In this document: piece by piece, positions 23,457-34,541 of the stretch
Position numbering within the stretch: position 1 is the stretch's first letter
Layout of the letters: each line of letters begins with the position of its first letter
Source: Iris pallida
Lineage: Eukaryota; Streptophyta; Magnoliopsida; Asparagales; Iridaceae
DNA: 64,000 nt
Direction of reading: 5' to 3'
Assembly: GCA_029216955.1 (NCBI GenBank)
Contig: JANAVB010005597.1
Span: forward strand, 46,113,480 to 46,177,479
Translations under genes and position numbers: made by a program
The notes under the pieces: model-generated
The model's database searches: none
Told to the model about the DNA's origin: nothing
Seen by the model: the letters and a program-made list of their open reading frames with translations, nothing else

Positions 23457-26402
23457 TGTCACACCCCAGAACCAGAATACTGGAGAACGGGGGAATGACT
23501 CAGCCAGCTACGTATTACGGGTAGATGAATACCGTATAATACGATCAATGCTGTCTAACCAGACGAGGGGGTGCATACTACATGAAAGTCTTACTATGGT
23601 CACTTCACATCTATTGTCTCAATCATTCAAGTAAGAAACAGAAATAGAGAACATGTAAGAAAAAGCAGTAAGGCGTCCCAAACGCTCAGTCAAAATGTTC
23701 TTGAGATCTGGCTTTACAAAACATAGCCAGACGGTATAGCAAAGTGTACACAATTGTTATCAGCTGCAGTCTGACTTAATTATAATTATGTAAAAGTAAG
23801 TGCAAGACAATCCGACTAACATGTCGGTGCCAAACGGCTAAGTATAAAGTAAGTAACAAAACGAGTGGTGAAGTAAGGAACCCACTCGAGTCCTCCTGCG
23901 ATCATCCCTCTAGTGTTGACCATCTTGGAGGTAGAAGTAAGCTGGATCCTCGGGGACCGGCTCTAAATCTGGCCATGCAAAACCAGAGAGGTTAGACCTC
24001 TAATAGCAAGTACCACAAGGAAGGACGATATAAAGGATTAAACCAGTAAGTAAGAGAATATAATAATAGATCTCTGCTTTTCACTAGGATTCACGTAACA
24101 TCACGACACTTCGAACCAACCTCCCAACCAAACAAGGACAGAAGTTGGCCCGTCATGTCCTGATATTCTGATCATCTCAGTTAGGCAACAGAGTAGGTAC
24201 AGTACACAAACAAATCATCTTGAACGGCCAATCAACTACTACGGCTTGCTATTGTGAGTCCCAAGTTATCCTGGAATTATGCAAATAGGGATTTCTCAGT
24301 TCTTACTATGTGCGAGCAAGGCTAGTCTATCCAATCAATCAATTGCGCCAATCATGTAATTAGACGAGTCCCAACGGGACGCCCGCCGTCAATATAGCAT
24401 GTACAATAATATAAGCAGATACTGTTCCCTGCCCGTGTGACAGATTTACGGTATCCGTGGGAACCAGCCGGCCTGTCGGGCACTACTAGTCCCAAGAGGG
24501 CTGCCATGTAAGAACTCGAGAATCCATTCTCTCCATGCCATCATTATTTTATTTAACTTAAAGCCTCTATGTTGAGCGAAATCCCATGCCGTGGATTATG
24601 GTCATTCAAATGAGTACTTTGTACGGGGTACGATATGCGCAACCCTACAACGATACCCGTACGGCTATGTTGTAGGTCTTACATAGCGTAATGCAACAAT
24701 CAAATCTAACCACGGAGTAATCATGCCTTAACCATAAAGTACACATGTTGTTTTTGTAAGATAAATAAATACTAAATAAATAAATAAATAATTTGAAATC
24801 TGCATGTGCCCGTATGCCAATATTCGGGATCAGCCAGTCAATTACAATAGTTCATTACATGAACGTGTCTCATTCATTCAATTCAATAAGACGACTAGCC
24901 AGTCTCTTAGTTCCAACTAGGAACGCATGATCAATTATTAGTCAATGACACAATCATTATCAATGGCGGCAAGGCATGAAAATCAATTAGTATTACATGG
25001 GGTCGAGCCTATAACTCTCAGGGTTTAACTTCTAGTCATACTGGGTATCCATGGATCAATCAAGACACATGACACATCCCACATAACAATTTGTATTAAT
25101 GATATTCACATATCATGATTTATCAAGTTCATGTAAAAAGGCGTAAGGATATAATAGGAGAATTATCATGCCATCCTTAAATGAATAAGTTATAGAACAA
25201 ATAAAAACACCCAGGTTAGAAAGTCACGCCAACAAGTCTATACTAAGGCCAAAAGTCACGCCAAGACTAGTAGGAGTGAGCGTGAAAGTGGTTCATGCGG
25301 GAAAAGTGGTTCACGCTGGCAAGCGTGAATCGTGGAGGGTGATCCATGCTGGCGAGCGTGAGCGTGATAAATGGTTCAAGCTAGCACGCACAGCGTGAGT
25401 GTGACGGGTAAATTCACGCACGCGCTCCAAGAAGTGTGCGTAACTAAAATACACGCACGCAAACACGAGCGTGACTGAGAAATACACGCACGCAAACGCG
25501 AGCGTGACTAAGAAATACACGCACGCAAACACGAGCGTGACTGAAAAATACACGCATGCAAACGCGAGCGTGACTGAGAAATACACGCACGCGAACGCGA
25601 GCGTGACTGAGAAATACACGCACGCAAACACGAGCGTGACTAAAAAATACACGCACGCAAACGCGAGCGTGACTAAGAAATACACGCACGCAAACGCGAG
25701 CGTGACTAAGAAATACACGCACGCAAACGCGAGCGTGACTAAGAAATACACGCACGCAAACGCGAGCGTGACTAAGAAATACACGCAAACACGTAGAGAC
25801 GTGTGCGTGACTAACGAGCAGTTCTTCCACATGAACTCTCTGATCCGAAAACACGCTAAGTTGGTGGATTTAAAACCCATGAACAGCCGAAAATACAAAC
25901 TTAGATCTAGAGAAAACAAGCCACAGAAATCACATATGCCAAGCACTAAACTCTCTCAGGATCATGAGAGGAAGAGTAATGATCCATAAAAATGGATGAT
26001 TGAGAAGCAAGTTTGCACTTGCCTTCTCCTGCTGCTGGTAGGTGGTGGAGAGTAATGGGAGGAAGAAGAAGAAGTAATGGTGAGAATGAAGTTATGAGGA
26101 GAGAGAAGAGATGGAAGCTTTAAATAGCAAGGGGGTGGTAGGTGGAAGATAATGGGCCGGATTGCACCATGAACCCAAGAAGCCCAACCACAATAAGACT
26201 TAAGCAGGGATTAAAATGCAGGAATTAAAATACAGATAATAAGATTGCAGGAAATAAATTAACAGGAAAATTCAAAGAGCAGATAATTAATTAGCAGGAA
26301 ATTAAAGAAATTTAAATACAGGATAATACATGATGGATACTAAATAAATACTCATGAGTTGTACATGTATAAAAATACGCATTCCGGGAACGGGGAGTGA
26401 CA
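23457..26402 (-). repeat. 5' LTR of the gypsy element (2946 bp)
   Basis: It has TGTCAC...GTGACA termini and is very similar to the 3' LTR, with scattered substitutions (roughly one or two per 100 bases by eye). The TATA-like box is on the minus strand at 26126-26117. The tandem array at 25440-25795 has nine full 33-bp units against five in the partner, which accounts exactly for the 132-bp length difference. Confidence 0.95.
25440..25795. repeat. 33-bp tandem array inside the 5' LTR (9 units)
   Basis: This is the same unit as in the partner LTR, with variants GACTGAG and GACTAAG intermixed. Reading frames across it on both strands (for example 25311-25946) are artefacts of the 33-bp period. 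Confidence 0.9.
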
Positions 26403-27205
26403 CATCTTGTATTAGTTCCGTGCACATACGTACACTTTGACACATATATCTTCTTTCCTTCGAGTCCGCATTCGATATACCCTCGGTACCGTATTTTCCA
26501 TGTTCTAAGCCTTAGTATTCAATGTTCTTCAGAGTCGTGCACTTGATGCACATCTCGATATTGTCTTTCAATGTTCTAGCATCAGTGTCCTATTGCGACT
26601 CGTGCACTTGATGCACGTCGCCTCAATTGTTCAATGTTCAATGTTCTATCTTAATGTTCGACATATATTAAGACTTTTACTCGATTCGAGCCATGCTCAT
26701 TAACTTGATAGCAACTTACGCATAAGGATACATTTTATTAGGCATGAAGGAATAGGGGAGAAGAGTCATGAACCCGCCCACCTTAGTCCGATACGTCTTG
26801 TCGTTTCGTCGAGCTGATGTAGCTCGATTCCATAACTTAGTTGCACGGCTAACTCTGCCAACTTAGCCATTCCGTTGAACTATTCGACTGATTCGACCTA
26901 CCGTGCCCATGCCTTAGTTTATTGCAAGGCGACGATTTAGTTTTGCAGACACCAATGCAAATAAGACAAAAAGTCGACCTTTTATGATCCACCGTAAAAA
27001 TATAGCCTGCACACGAAATCAACTAAAATCAGCACTTGCTGAAACGAGACTTATCCTTTGCATCGTTTTAGATTCGAATCAACTCAAGGCTTTCTTTCGG
27101 GCCAACGTAACTCTTGCATTGATTTGTGCCGATACTTTATCGAGTCAACGCAACTCTTCGAGTCAACGACTCATCATAATGCACCGTACGGAGCGGAATA
27201 TTACA

Positions 27206-28038
27206 CCCTCCTTCTCTCTTCGAGAACCGCTGTCGCTGGCTGCACGAGAACACGGAGAGACAGGAGGAGAGGGTGCAGCTGGGGGTGGGGGCAGTCGGAG
27301 GTGGGGGGTAGGCCGGAGGTGGCCGGAGGGGGTTGGGGAGGGGGTATAGGGTAGGAGAATTTTTTTTATGGTATGAAATTAAAAATCTTTAATAGTTGAT
27401 GGTATCAAGTTATTGGGTAAAAATTTTAGGATATCAAGTTGAAAAATATGGATAGTTTAGAGTATCAAGTTACAAGTGTAACAATCAACACATGCTGAAA
27501 ATGAAGGTATAATGAAAAAAAGTAAACTAAAAATAAAAATTCAAGGTTTTCCCATAGGCGATCTGCTTCCAAGAGCCAGCAAGTTCACCAAAAAATTTCT
27601 GCAACGTTCTTTCACTCTTGGACAACTTGAAAACTCAAAAGAATGAGCAAACTGCTCTTAGGCGCATAGTGCTGCAGGAGGCGCATAGACTCTACTGGAC
27701 TGGATTTGTGGCCCTCACTCTCTCTCTCTCTCTCTCTCTTCCATTTTTTCAACTCTCTCAAATGAGGGGAGTGCAACTCTATTTACATAATAGATCTCCC
27801 AAGCACCCATGCGCTCATGTGGAAGCACAGACGCGCATATGCGCATAGCCGACCAAATCCTATAATATCTGGGTCACAGAGTCCTATACGTCGACACAGC
27901 AGCACGCCGTACGCTGACAGCGCCGCTTGCGCTGCCTACGCTGAAAACAGTGACATCAGACAGGCCTGACAGCACCGAAAGCAGTGACAACGGACATGCC
28001 TGACAGTGCTGTAAGCAGCCGCACGCATCCGCCTAGTG
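27206..28038. other. spacer between two solo LTRs
   Basis: A G-rich stretch (27270-27345), three repeats of a TATCAAGTT-containing phrase (27400-27475) and a CT-dinucleotide tract (27716-27739) are visible. Words such as GACAGCGC and GCGCATA near 27830-28030 resemble those to the right of the next solo LTR (34550-34720), as expected if both are halves of one older repeat. Confidence 0.4.
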
Positions 28039-29744
28039 CCTACTGTCATGCCCCAGAACCAAAATACTGGAGAGCGGGTAGACATAGCCAGCTACGTATA
28101 ATGAAATGGAATCCATCTCACCATACGGTCACGGCTGTCTAGATATGTGAGGGTTATGTACAAGCCATCAGTCTTTTAAGGTCATAAATTATCCTATTGT
28201 CTCAATCTCAACCAACTAGTAATAGCTACAAGATATCAGACCACCAAATATACAATTGTAAGGCGTCCCAAACATTACATATCCAGATGATCATGAAGCT
28301 AGTCATACAAAATGTAAGGACTAGCAAGAGTTAAGTTATACATGATCAACCTCGAGTTGCCAATCATGTTACAGCCCGTAGGCAGACAGTAAGTAAAATA
28401 TACACGAGCTAACACTTGTTCGGCGGCTAAACGCCTCAAAAGAATAATGTACAATTACAGTGGGAGAACAAAAGAAACCCACTCGTTGCCAGGATTTCCC
28501 CTAGTGGTCACCATCTGGCTGGAAAGCAGGTAGATCCTTTGCTGCTGCTCCGGTATCTGGCCATACAAAACCAGCTGGGTCAGACCCCAGAAAGAGCAAG
28601 TGCCACAAAGGAGGCTTCACTTAGGAACTAAAACCAGCATATTAGCACAAGAATATAATTACATAATAAGTGACAGTAATTAAGAAAAAGTATGATAGGT
28701 GAATATAAAAGACAATCTTGTACAGAATCAATAAAAGACAGAGCATATGGAAAAGCATGACAGGATGATATACGATGAGATAACCATGGGACTATTCAGA
28801 TAACCAGGTTACAACCCGTAAACCAAACAAGGACCGGGGTTGTAACCCTTCGTCTGAACGGAACTTGGCTTCTCCCACCATTTATCGGCAAGGTAAATAT
28901 AAGAAATCGAGACATGTAACAATCTTGTGCAGGATCAAGACAAGACTAGACAGATTGAACCCCATCCAACAATCACGGCCAAGCAATAAGTACGGCTTGC
29001 TACTTTAACTAACTAAGGTTATCACAGGCCTAGTTACTAGCAAATGCAATGAGAATTCCAAGTCCGGTTACCTGTTTGTTACTACCTGAGTGATCCCAGC
29101 AAGAAAAGGAAAAGATAGCTGGATATAGCAGACACACTGTAGTAAGATACATGTGTCCTAAGGTACCACACTCGACGGCGGGCTGAAAGTGCGCTCATCT
29201 CGACGGATAGCAACAAATCCCATGTATATATATATAAGGCCGGGACCAAAGGGGCAACAGGTAACTGAGAAATTCTCCATGAACTATTTGATCAATCTAG
29301 TCATTAACCTAGCCAGATTCAGTATGAATCCCTGACCGTGGTACTCAGGGATCATGCCCTAGACATGATGCAAGACACACATGACTCGTAGTTTATACAA
29401 GCACAAACATCCACGGTGTCCAGGCCAATGAATTAATTATACAGGTCATGTCATGTCAGGTAGCCGTCGCAACAGCTTATCAAGATATATCATGTCAGGT
29501 TATCATGTCAAGTGTATTAGTTAGGAGTGCGTCACGACGGGCCACTATCAGGTCATATCAGGTCATTATGTCAGGAGAGCACCACTAAGGGTCACTATCA
29601 CGTCATGCTCAATTATCAATTCCAAATATATCAAATGAATTCATGATTTCCAAGTTCAGGACAAAAGGCGTAAGGATAAAAAATGGACGTAAAATATCTA
29701 ATAAGATACCAATATTCAGGACTATAGAAGAGCCATGCGGCTAA

Positions 29745-30335
29745 GTTATGCGGTCAGGAAAAGGGTAAGACACATGCGGCCCAATTAGGAGAGCGCATGC
29801 GGCCAGGGTCACTGGATCCCATGCGGCCAAGACAAGGGGCGCATGCGGCTGGAAGTGCAAGGGCGCATGCGGCCAGGAAGCCAATCCCCATGCGGCCAGT
29901 GGGAAGGGGGGGCATGCGGCCAGGGGGACGAGGACGCATGCGGCTCCAAGATGTTGGGCCTCATGCGGCCAGCGGAAGAGTAGGCTTCATGCGGCTGGGA
30001 GGGAGCAAGTTCATGCGACTAGGGAATGACGGACGCATATGCGGCTGGGATTAATCAGGGTCATGCAGCCCGGACTAAAAAGTCCATGCGGCTGGGTCTG
30101 GGGGTTCTCATGCGGCTCGAAGATCAGGGCCTATGCGGCTCGGGGATCCAGACAGTCATGCGGCTGAGAGGACTCGAGTCCTCATGCGGCTGGCGAGTAA
30201 CTGGTCTATGCGGCTCGCGGGGAAAAGTTCATGCGGCTGAGAGAGCACTTGCCGCAAGAAGTGTTCATGCGGTCAAGTCAAGCCCATGCGGCCAAGACTG
30301 TCGTATGAAGGCTCATGCGGCTCGGAATCACTTGC
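29745..30335. repeat. CATGCGGC-centred tandem array in the solo LTR leader
   Basis: About twenty-four copies of CATGCGGC(C/T) are spaced 24-32 bp apart with poorly conserved intervening bases. It occupies the place where the related gypsy LTRs carry their unrelated 33-bp array. One more copy (GTCATGCGGTCAAGTC) lies beyond the inner insertion at 33891. Confidence 0.85.
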
Positions 30336-31344
30336 CGCATTGTCATAACCTTAATTTTCATATTATTTTAATTATTATTTTTCAACCATTCAATAATCAT
30401 TATTTTTTTTATATAATCATTTCTAAAAAAAAAAGGGGGTAAATAAATAAATTATATAATTACATATATAGTGTAAATAAATAAATCTGAACTTTTTCAA
30501 AAAAATTTCTTATGCAAATTTTACTTTTGCATTCTTGCATAAAGGGGTATGTGGCAATGCATGCCATGGCAAGTGCCAAGTGTCACTATATTCTCATGAC
30601 AATGCCTCATGGGCATTTTTGTCCTTTCAAAAAGTATTCCTTTCTTTTAATGAAGGAGAATGGAGAATGAGAGTTCATTCTCTTCCCAAATTTTCTCCAG
30701 GTACTACTCATCTTCTCCTTCTTCTTCTTCTTCTTCCATTCTTATTTCTTTCTCTTTTTTTTTCTTTTTTCTCTCTCTTTTGCTGCTCTTGCAGCTTATT
30801 GCTGCTGCTACTGCAGCTTATTGCTGCTGCTACTGCAGCTTATTGCTGCTGTTGCTGCCGCACGGCTGCGCCGCCGCCGCCGGCGCCGCCGCCCGCCGGC
30901 CGGTCGGCCACCAACCTCCCCCCTTCTTCATCTCCTCATTCTTCTTTCTCTTCCTTCTTCCAATTCCTTTCCCTTTTTCTTTATTTCTAGGGTTCTAGAA
31001 ATTTAACCCAATTTTCTCTTCTTGTGCCCTAGGATTCTGATTTTTTGGGTTTGAAGGATTTTCTAGCACTCTAAGGACCAAGGCAAGCCCTCTTCCCTCT
31101 TTCCTCTTGGTAATTATTTTAATATGGTTCTCTTAATTTACATGAATTAATTAGTTTAAATTTTAATTCTGAAATTTATGAATTTATTGATAAATCCTCT
31201 CTTATAGAATTGTAATGTGCATCTATGAGCCTAAAATTTGGTAGTAATCCATTTTGGACACTTTGTATCTAAATTTGTGTTGTGATTATGTAGATATATA
31301 TATTTATAAAGAAGAATGTGTGGATAATCCTTGGGATAATTATA

Positions 31345-31410
31345 TATGCATGAGACTTATATATATATATATATGTATATATATATTTATTTATATATAT
31401 GTATTCACAT
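31345..31410. repeat. imperfect (TA)n tract in the inner solo LTR
   Basis: Alternating TA runs with single-base interruptions (TATATATGTATATATATATTTATTTATATATATG). The following 350 bases stay rich in TATATACAC-like words. Confidence 0.7.
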
Positions 31411-32292
31411 ATATACATCTCGACAATATGTATATATATACACATATGTACATCTTGACACAATATGACAACCATCTATGTAAATGTATATGCATGTAAA
31501 AATATAAACACAAATATCTAAGTTTTGTATAAATATACATTTTATAACACATCTTCGACATATCTATGTATGCAAACATATATACTCAAACGTCTTGACA
31601 CAGTAGGACACAATATGAATAGACACTCCAAATCTGAATTTTTATTGTGATATATATGTGTAGATATATATACACACACACTTTGACACAATATGTAGAT
31701 ATAAAATTTTGTGTATATGTTTCATGGACAATTGTAAGCCTTAGCATAAAATAGAGACTTAACCTATACACTTAAACGAAATATATATATATAAATTATA
31801 TATTTCCTTGCTTGAATATGTATATATATGAGTTAGTTTTCGATTTTAACGCATTATATCAATTCTGTCCACTTTTTAAAATATACCAAATTGACATGTT
31901 TTGGCATGATTAATTTGTTAAATTAAGTACTATATGTTCCTATATATCAAGGTAACCCTACACCTATTTAATTTCAATTTTTAAAACTCCTCTAGGACCT
32001 CTAGGAGGCTAAAAAAAAATGTGGATTGTAGTAAATGTAAAATCAAAATTGAACTCTTAGATTAATTTAGCCATTATCACAAGTAAACAAATTACTTAGT
32101 TTATGTCATCAAGGAGAAATTTACATCTTGGTATCTTGGTATTACTAACAAGTGTATTTCTTCAGATTTGATTGCATTTTAGGTAATGCACATTGCCATA
32201 GTCAAAATAAAATTGCTTGTTTGCTTGTTAGTTTGCCTACAATTGGTAAGAAAGTTTATTTAAATTATATATATATATAAATGAATGTGTGT

Positions 32293-32405
32293 TTTCCGGT
32301 GTTGAGAGTTGCTCCACCGAAGGGGTCGGCGTACCCGTTTATATTTGCGTGTTGCCGGTGTTGAGGGTTGCTCCACCGAAGGGGTCGGCGTGCCCGTATA
32401 TTGTT
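32293..32405. repeat. 59-bp direct repeat, two copies
   Basis: CCGGTGTTGAGAGTTGCTCC at 32296 recurs as CCGGTGTTGAGGGTTGCTCC at 32355. The flanking CACCGAAGGGGTCGGCGT is identical in both. The period is 59 bp. Confidence 0.85.
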
Positions 32406-34541
32406 TCTTTGTGTTTACTTGTATTGGATTAATTTCCGGGTCAGTAAATACAAAGGAGACTCTGCCGAATTTTTTGAGAATTTCCAGAGTTGGTCTATTT
32501 TCGACAAACTCGAATTTCTTGGAAATTTGACTCTAGTTCTAGACCGTTTGAACCATCCATCTCCGACCTATAATATCGGAAGGATTCTTGGAATCATGTC
32601 CACTTGGACATTTCGGAATTTTACCTTGATTCCAATATTTCTTGGACTACTTTAGTTTCGGAAAAGACGAAACTAATATTTGAAAGCGACTTGACTTTTA
32701 GGACTCCCGTTTGGGAGATAGTTTTCCCTGAAGTCTAAATGTTTAGAATAGGTTGCATGGGGTTGTGGGAGAGAAACCGTTGGATCACACCTGGCTGACT
32801 TCTTTGCAATATAATTTTCATTTTCATACTGATCAGTCCCTGATACGGTATTCGTACGGCCGTACGAATATCCGGGGTGAGGCTTAGCTCACTTTCTTGA
32901 TCGCAATTGGACATCCAGGCCCTGAGTTTCAGCTCAGCTATCCATTTGCACATTACCCTGAGTTTCAGCTCAAAATATTTGTTAATTCATTAGATATCCA
33001 GACCCTGAGTTCAGCTCAGCTCTCTAATGAATGGGTTCGATATTCTTGGAAAAGTCCAAGTCATACGAACTTCTTGATTATAACACATGATGCGATGATT
33101 CGACCCAGATGATTCGGAAACCACTCATGATGTTATCTTGCTTGTAATCACATCAATATGTGATAGTACAGACGGTTGGAGTATCTAAGCACCAACCCGT
33201 TTTGTACGAGCCTGATCCCGGGCAAATGGGGTTATTGTTGAGATGCTAGGCGAGTGTGTGTGATCCATGAGTTTCTCTAAATTGCATTTAGGTCTAAAAG
33301 ATCTTGTCGTGTCCTTGTGACATTAATTAAGAATCACTTTCTTTTGACTAATATCAAGGTATGAATTTAATCACTCTAGATACTAAATCTTGTTCACCTG
33401 TCTTATTTTACGTATTCATACTTCTCCTTTGACTGAGGGCTTGCTCGTCGTATTGACGACCTAGTTTTGTTCACTAGGGATTGTTGAAGAACAGGATGGG
33501 GAACAGGCATACACTGAGGCAGAACTTTATGAATGATGTAGGACAGAGGGTTGTAGCTTTATTCTGGGAACTTCATAGCTATGTGACTTATGTATTTTGA
33601 AGAAACATGAATGCAATATGTAAGTTATGTATTTTGAAGAACAATGAATCCGAAATGTATATATGTACTTGAAGATGAGACTTGAATTATGTTGTAACAT
33701 TTTGGGATAAATGCATGTTATGCTCTTTTGTGGAAAATTGTATTATTTCCTTAACTCTATGCCTACCTAGGACCTTACAGGCGACAATCGCGGGGTGCAA
33801 TTGGGTTCATGTTGTATGGTCGCGTAGCCTGGGGATGTTGTACGTACTCGGCTCGCCGTATTCTGGGAGCGGGGCGTGACACGCATGAAGTGTCATGCGG
33901 TCAAGTCTAGCACTGTTCTTCTTCTCCAAATCAGCAAGAACTCCATGGTTTGAACCCAAAGCTTCAAAAGTCCATAACTTGGTCAAAATAAGTCCAAATC
34001 CAACTTTTCAAAGGTCAAAATTGGGTAGAATAAAATTCTCTACAACATGGAACCATCAAAACTCAGAAATAACAAGATTAAATAGATCAAAACCCAAAAA
34101 TTCCGAAAATAAAGTAAACTTAGATATACAAGAATCTAGCCATGAAAATTAGAAATGCCAAGTATTAAAGTGTTTTAGAATGTAGTAAAGAAGAGAATGG
34201 AGCAATAAAATCAGAGTTCCTCCATGAAGCAAGTTGTACTTGCCTAGACCTCTCTCTTCTCTCTCTGGTAGGTGAAGGGAGTAAATGGAAGAAGAAGAAG
34301 AAGAGATTAATGAAGAGAGAGAAGAAGAATAGGTAATAAATATGAGTGGTGGTGGTAGGTAGGGGGTTCACCCCTTGGTTCATGATGAACCAAGAGCAAT
34401 CCCAAACCGAACCAAGCCAACCCAAATCAAGAATAAACCAAGCCCAGGGAGGAAATTAAGCAAGAAAATCATGCAATAAAAGAATAAATACGTACACGTA
34501 TTCCAGAAATACGTAATACGAACCACAGGTATTACACCTAC

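Larger units (their letters stand above)
15454..26402 (-). mobile_element. near-complete Ty3/gypsy chromovirus (Del/Tekay-like)
   Basis: Two long LTRs (15454-18267 and 23457-26402) flank gag and pol coded on the minus strand. The 5-bp target duplication CATCT is present at 15449-15453 and 26403-26407. Domain order is gag, protease, reverse transcriptase, RNase H, integrase, chromodomain, which is the chromovirus layout; the long LTRs fit the Del/Tekay lineage. The 5' LTR is the right-hand one. Coding sequence runs in one frame from 23337 to 18436 except for two stop codons, so the copy is probably not autonomous as it stands. It sits inside the older solo LTR 14103-27205. Confidence 0.95.
14103..27205 (-). 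mobile_element. solo LTR of a gypsy-type element, interrupted by a younger gypsy insertion
   Basis: The outer parts begin TGTCACGTTCCGACCC and end GGAATATTACA. They are flanked by the same 5-bp duplication CCCTC at 14098-14102 and 27206-27210. Removing the inner element (15454-26402 plus one CATCT copy) leaves about 2149 bp with no coding capacity, as expected of a solo LTR left by recombination between two LTRs. Read on the minus strand it starts TGTAATATTCCGC and ends CGGAACGTGACA, which resembles long chromovirus LTRs. Strand assignment is inference from these ends. Confidence 0.8.
30341..33881 (+). mobile_element. solo LTR inserted in the solo LTR 28044-34536
   Basis: It starts TGTCATAACCTTAATT and ends GGGGCGTGACA, with target duplication CGCAT at 30336-30340 and 33882-33886. 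It is 3541 bp with no retroviral coding sequence. Its right end (GTATTCTGG...GGGGCGTGACA) matches the sense end of the gypsy LTRs, so it lies in the opposite orientation to its neighbours. A pyrimidine-rich leader (30710-30990) with CTGCAGCTTATTG repeats follows the likely promoter. Short frames in it encode only Ser/Leu/Pro low complexity. Confidence 0.85.
28044..34536 (-). mobile_element. solo LTR, interrupted by another solo LTR
   Basis: It starts TGTCATGCCCCAGAACC and ends CAGGTATTACA. The 5-bp duplication CCTAC is at 28039-28043 and 34537-34541. Removing the inner insertion (30341-33881 plus one CGCAT) leaves 2947 bp without coding capacity. Its start and several internal phrases (TATTGTCTCAATC, AAGGCGTCCCAAAC, GGCCATACAAAACCAG) match the LTRs of the intact gypsy at 15454-26402, so it is a related but diverged subfamily in the same orientation. 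Confidence 0.85.

Noticed and set aside
30535..31006. Serine/leucine-rich protein gene
   Set aside because: It falls in the pyrimidine-rich leader of a solo LTR with CTGCAGCTTATTG repeats and has no domain.
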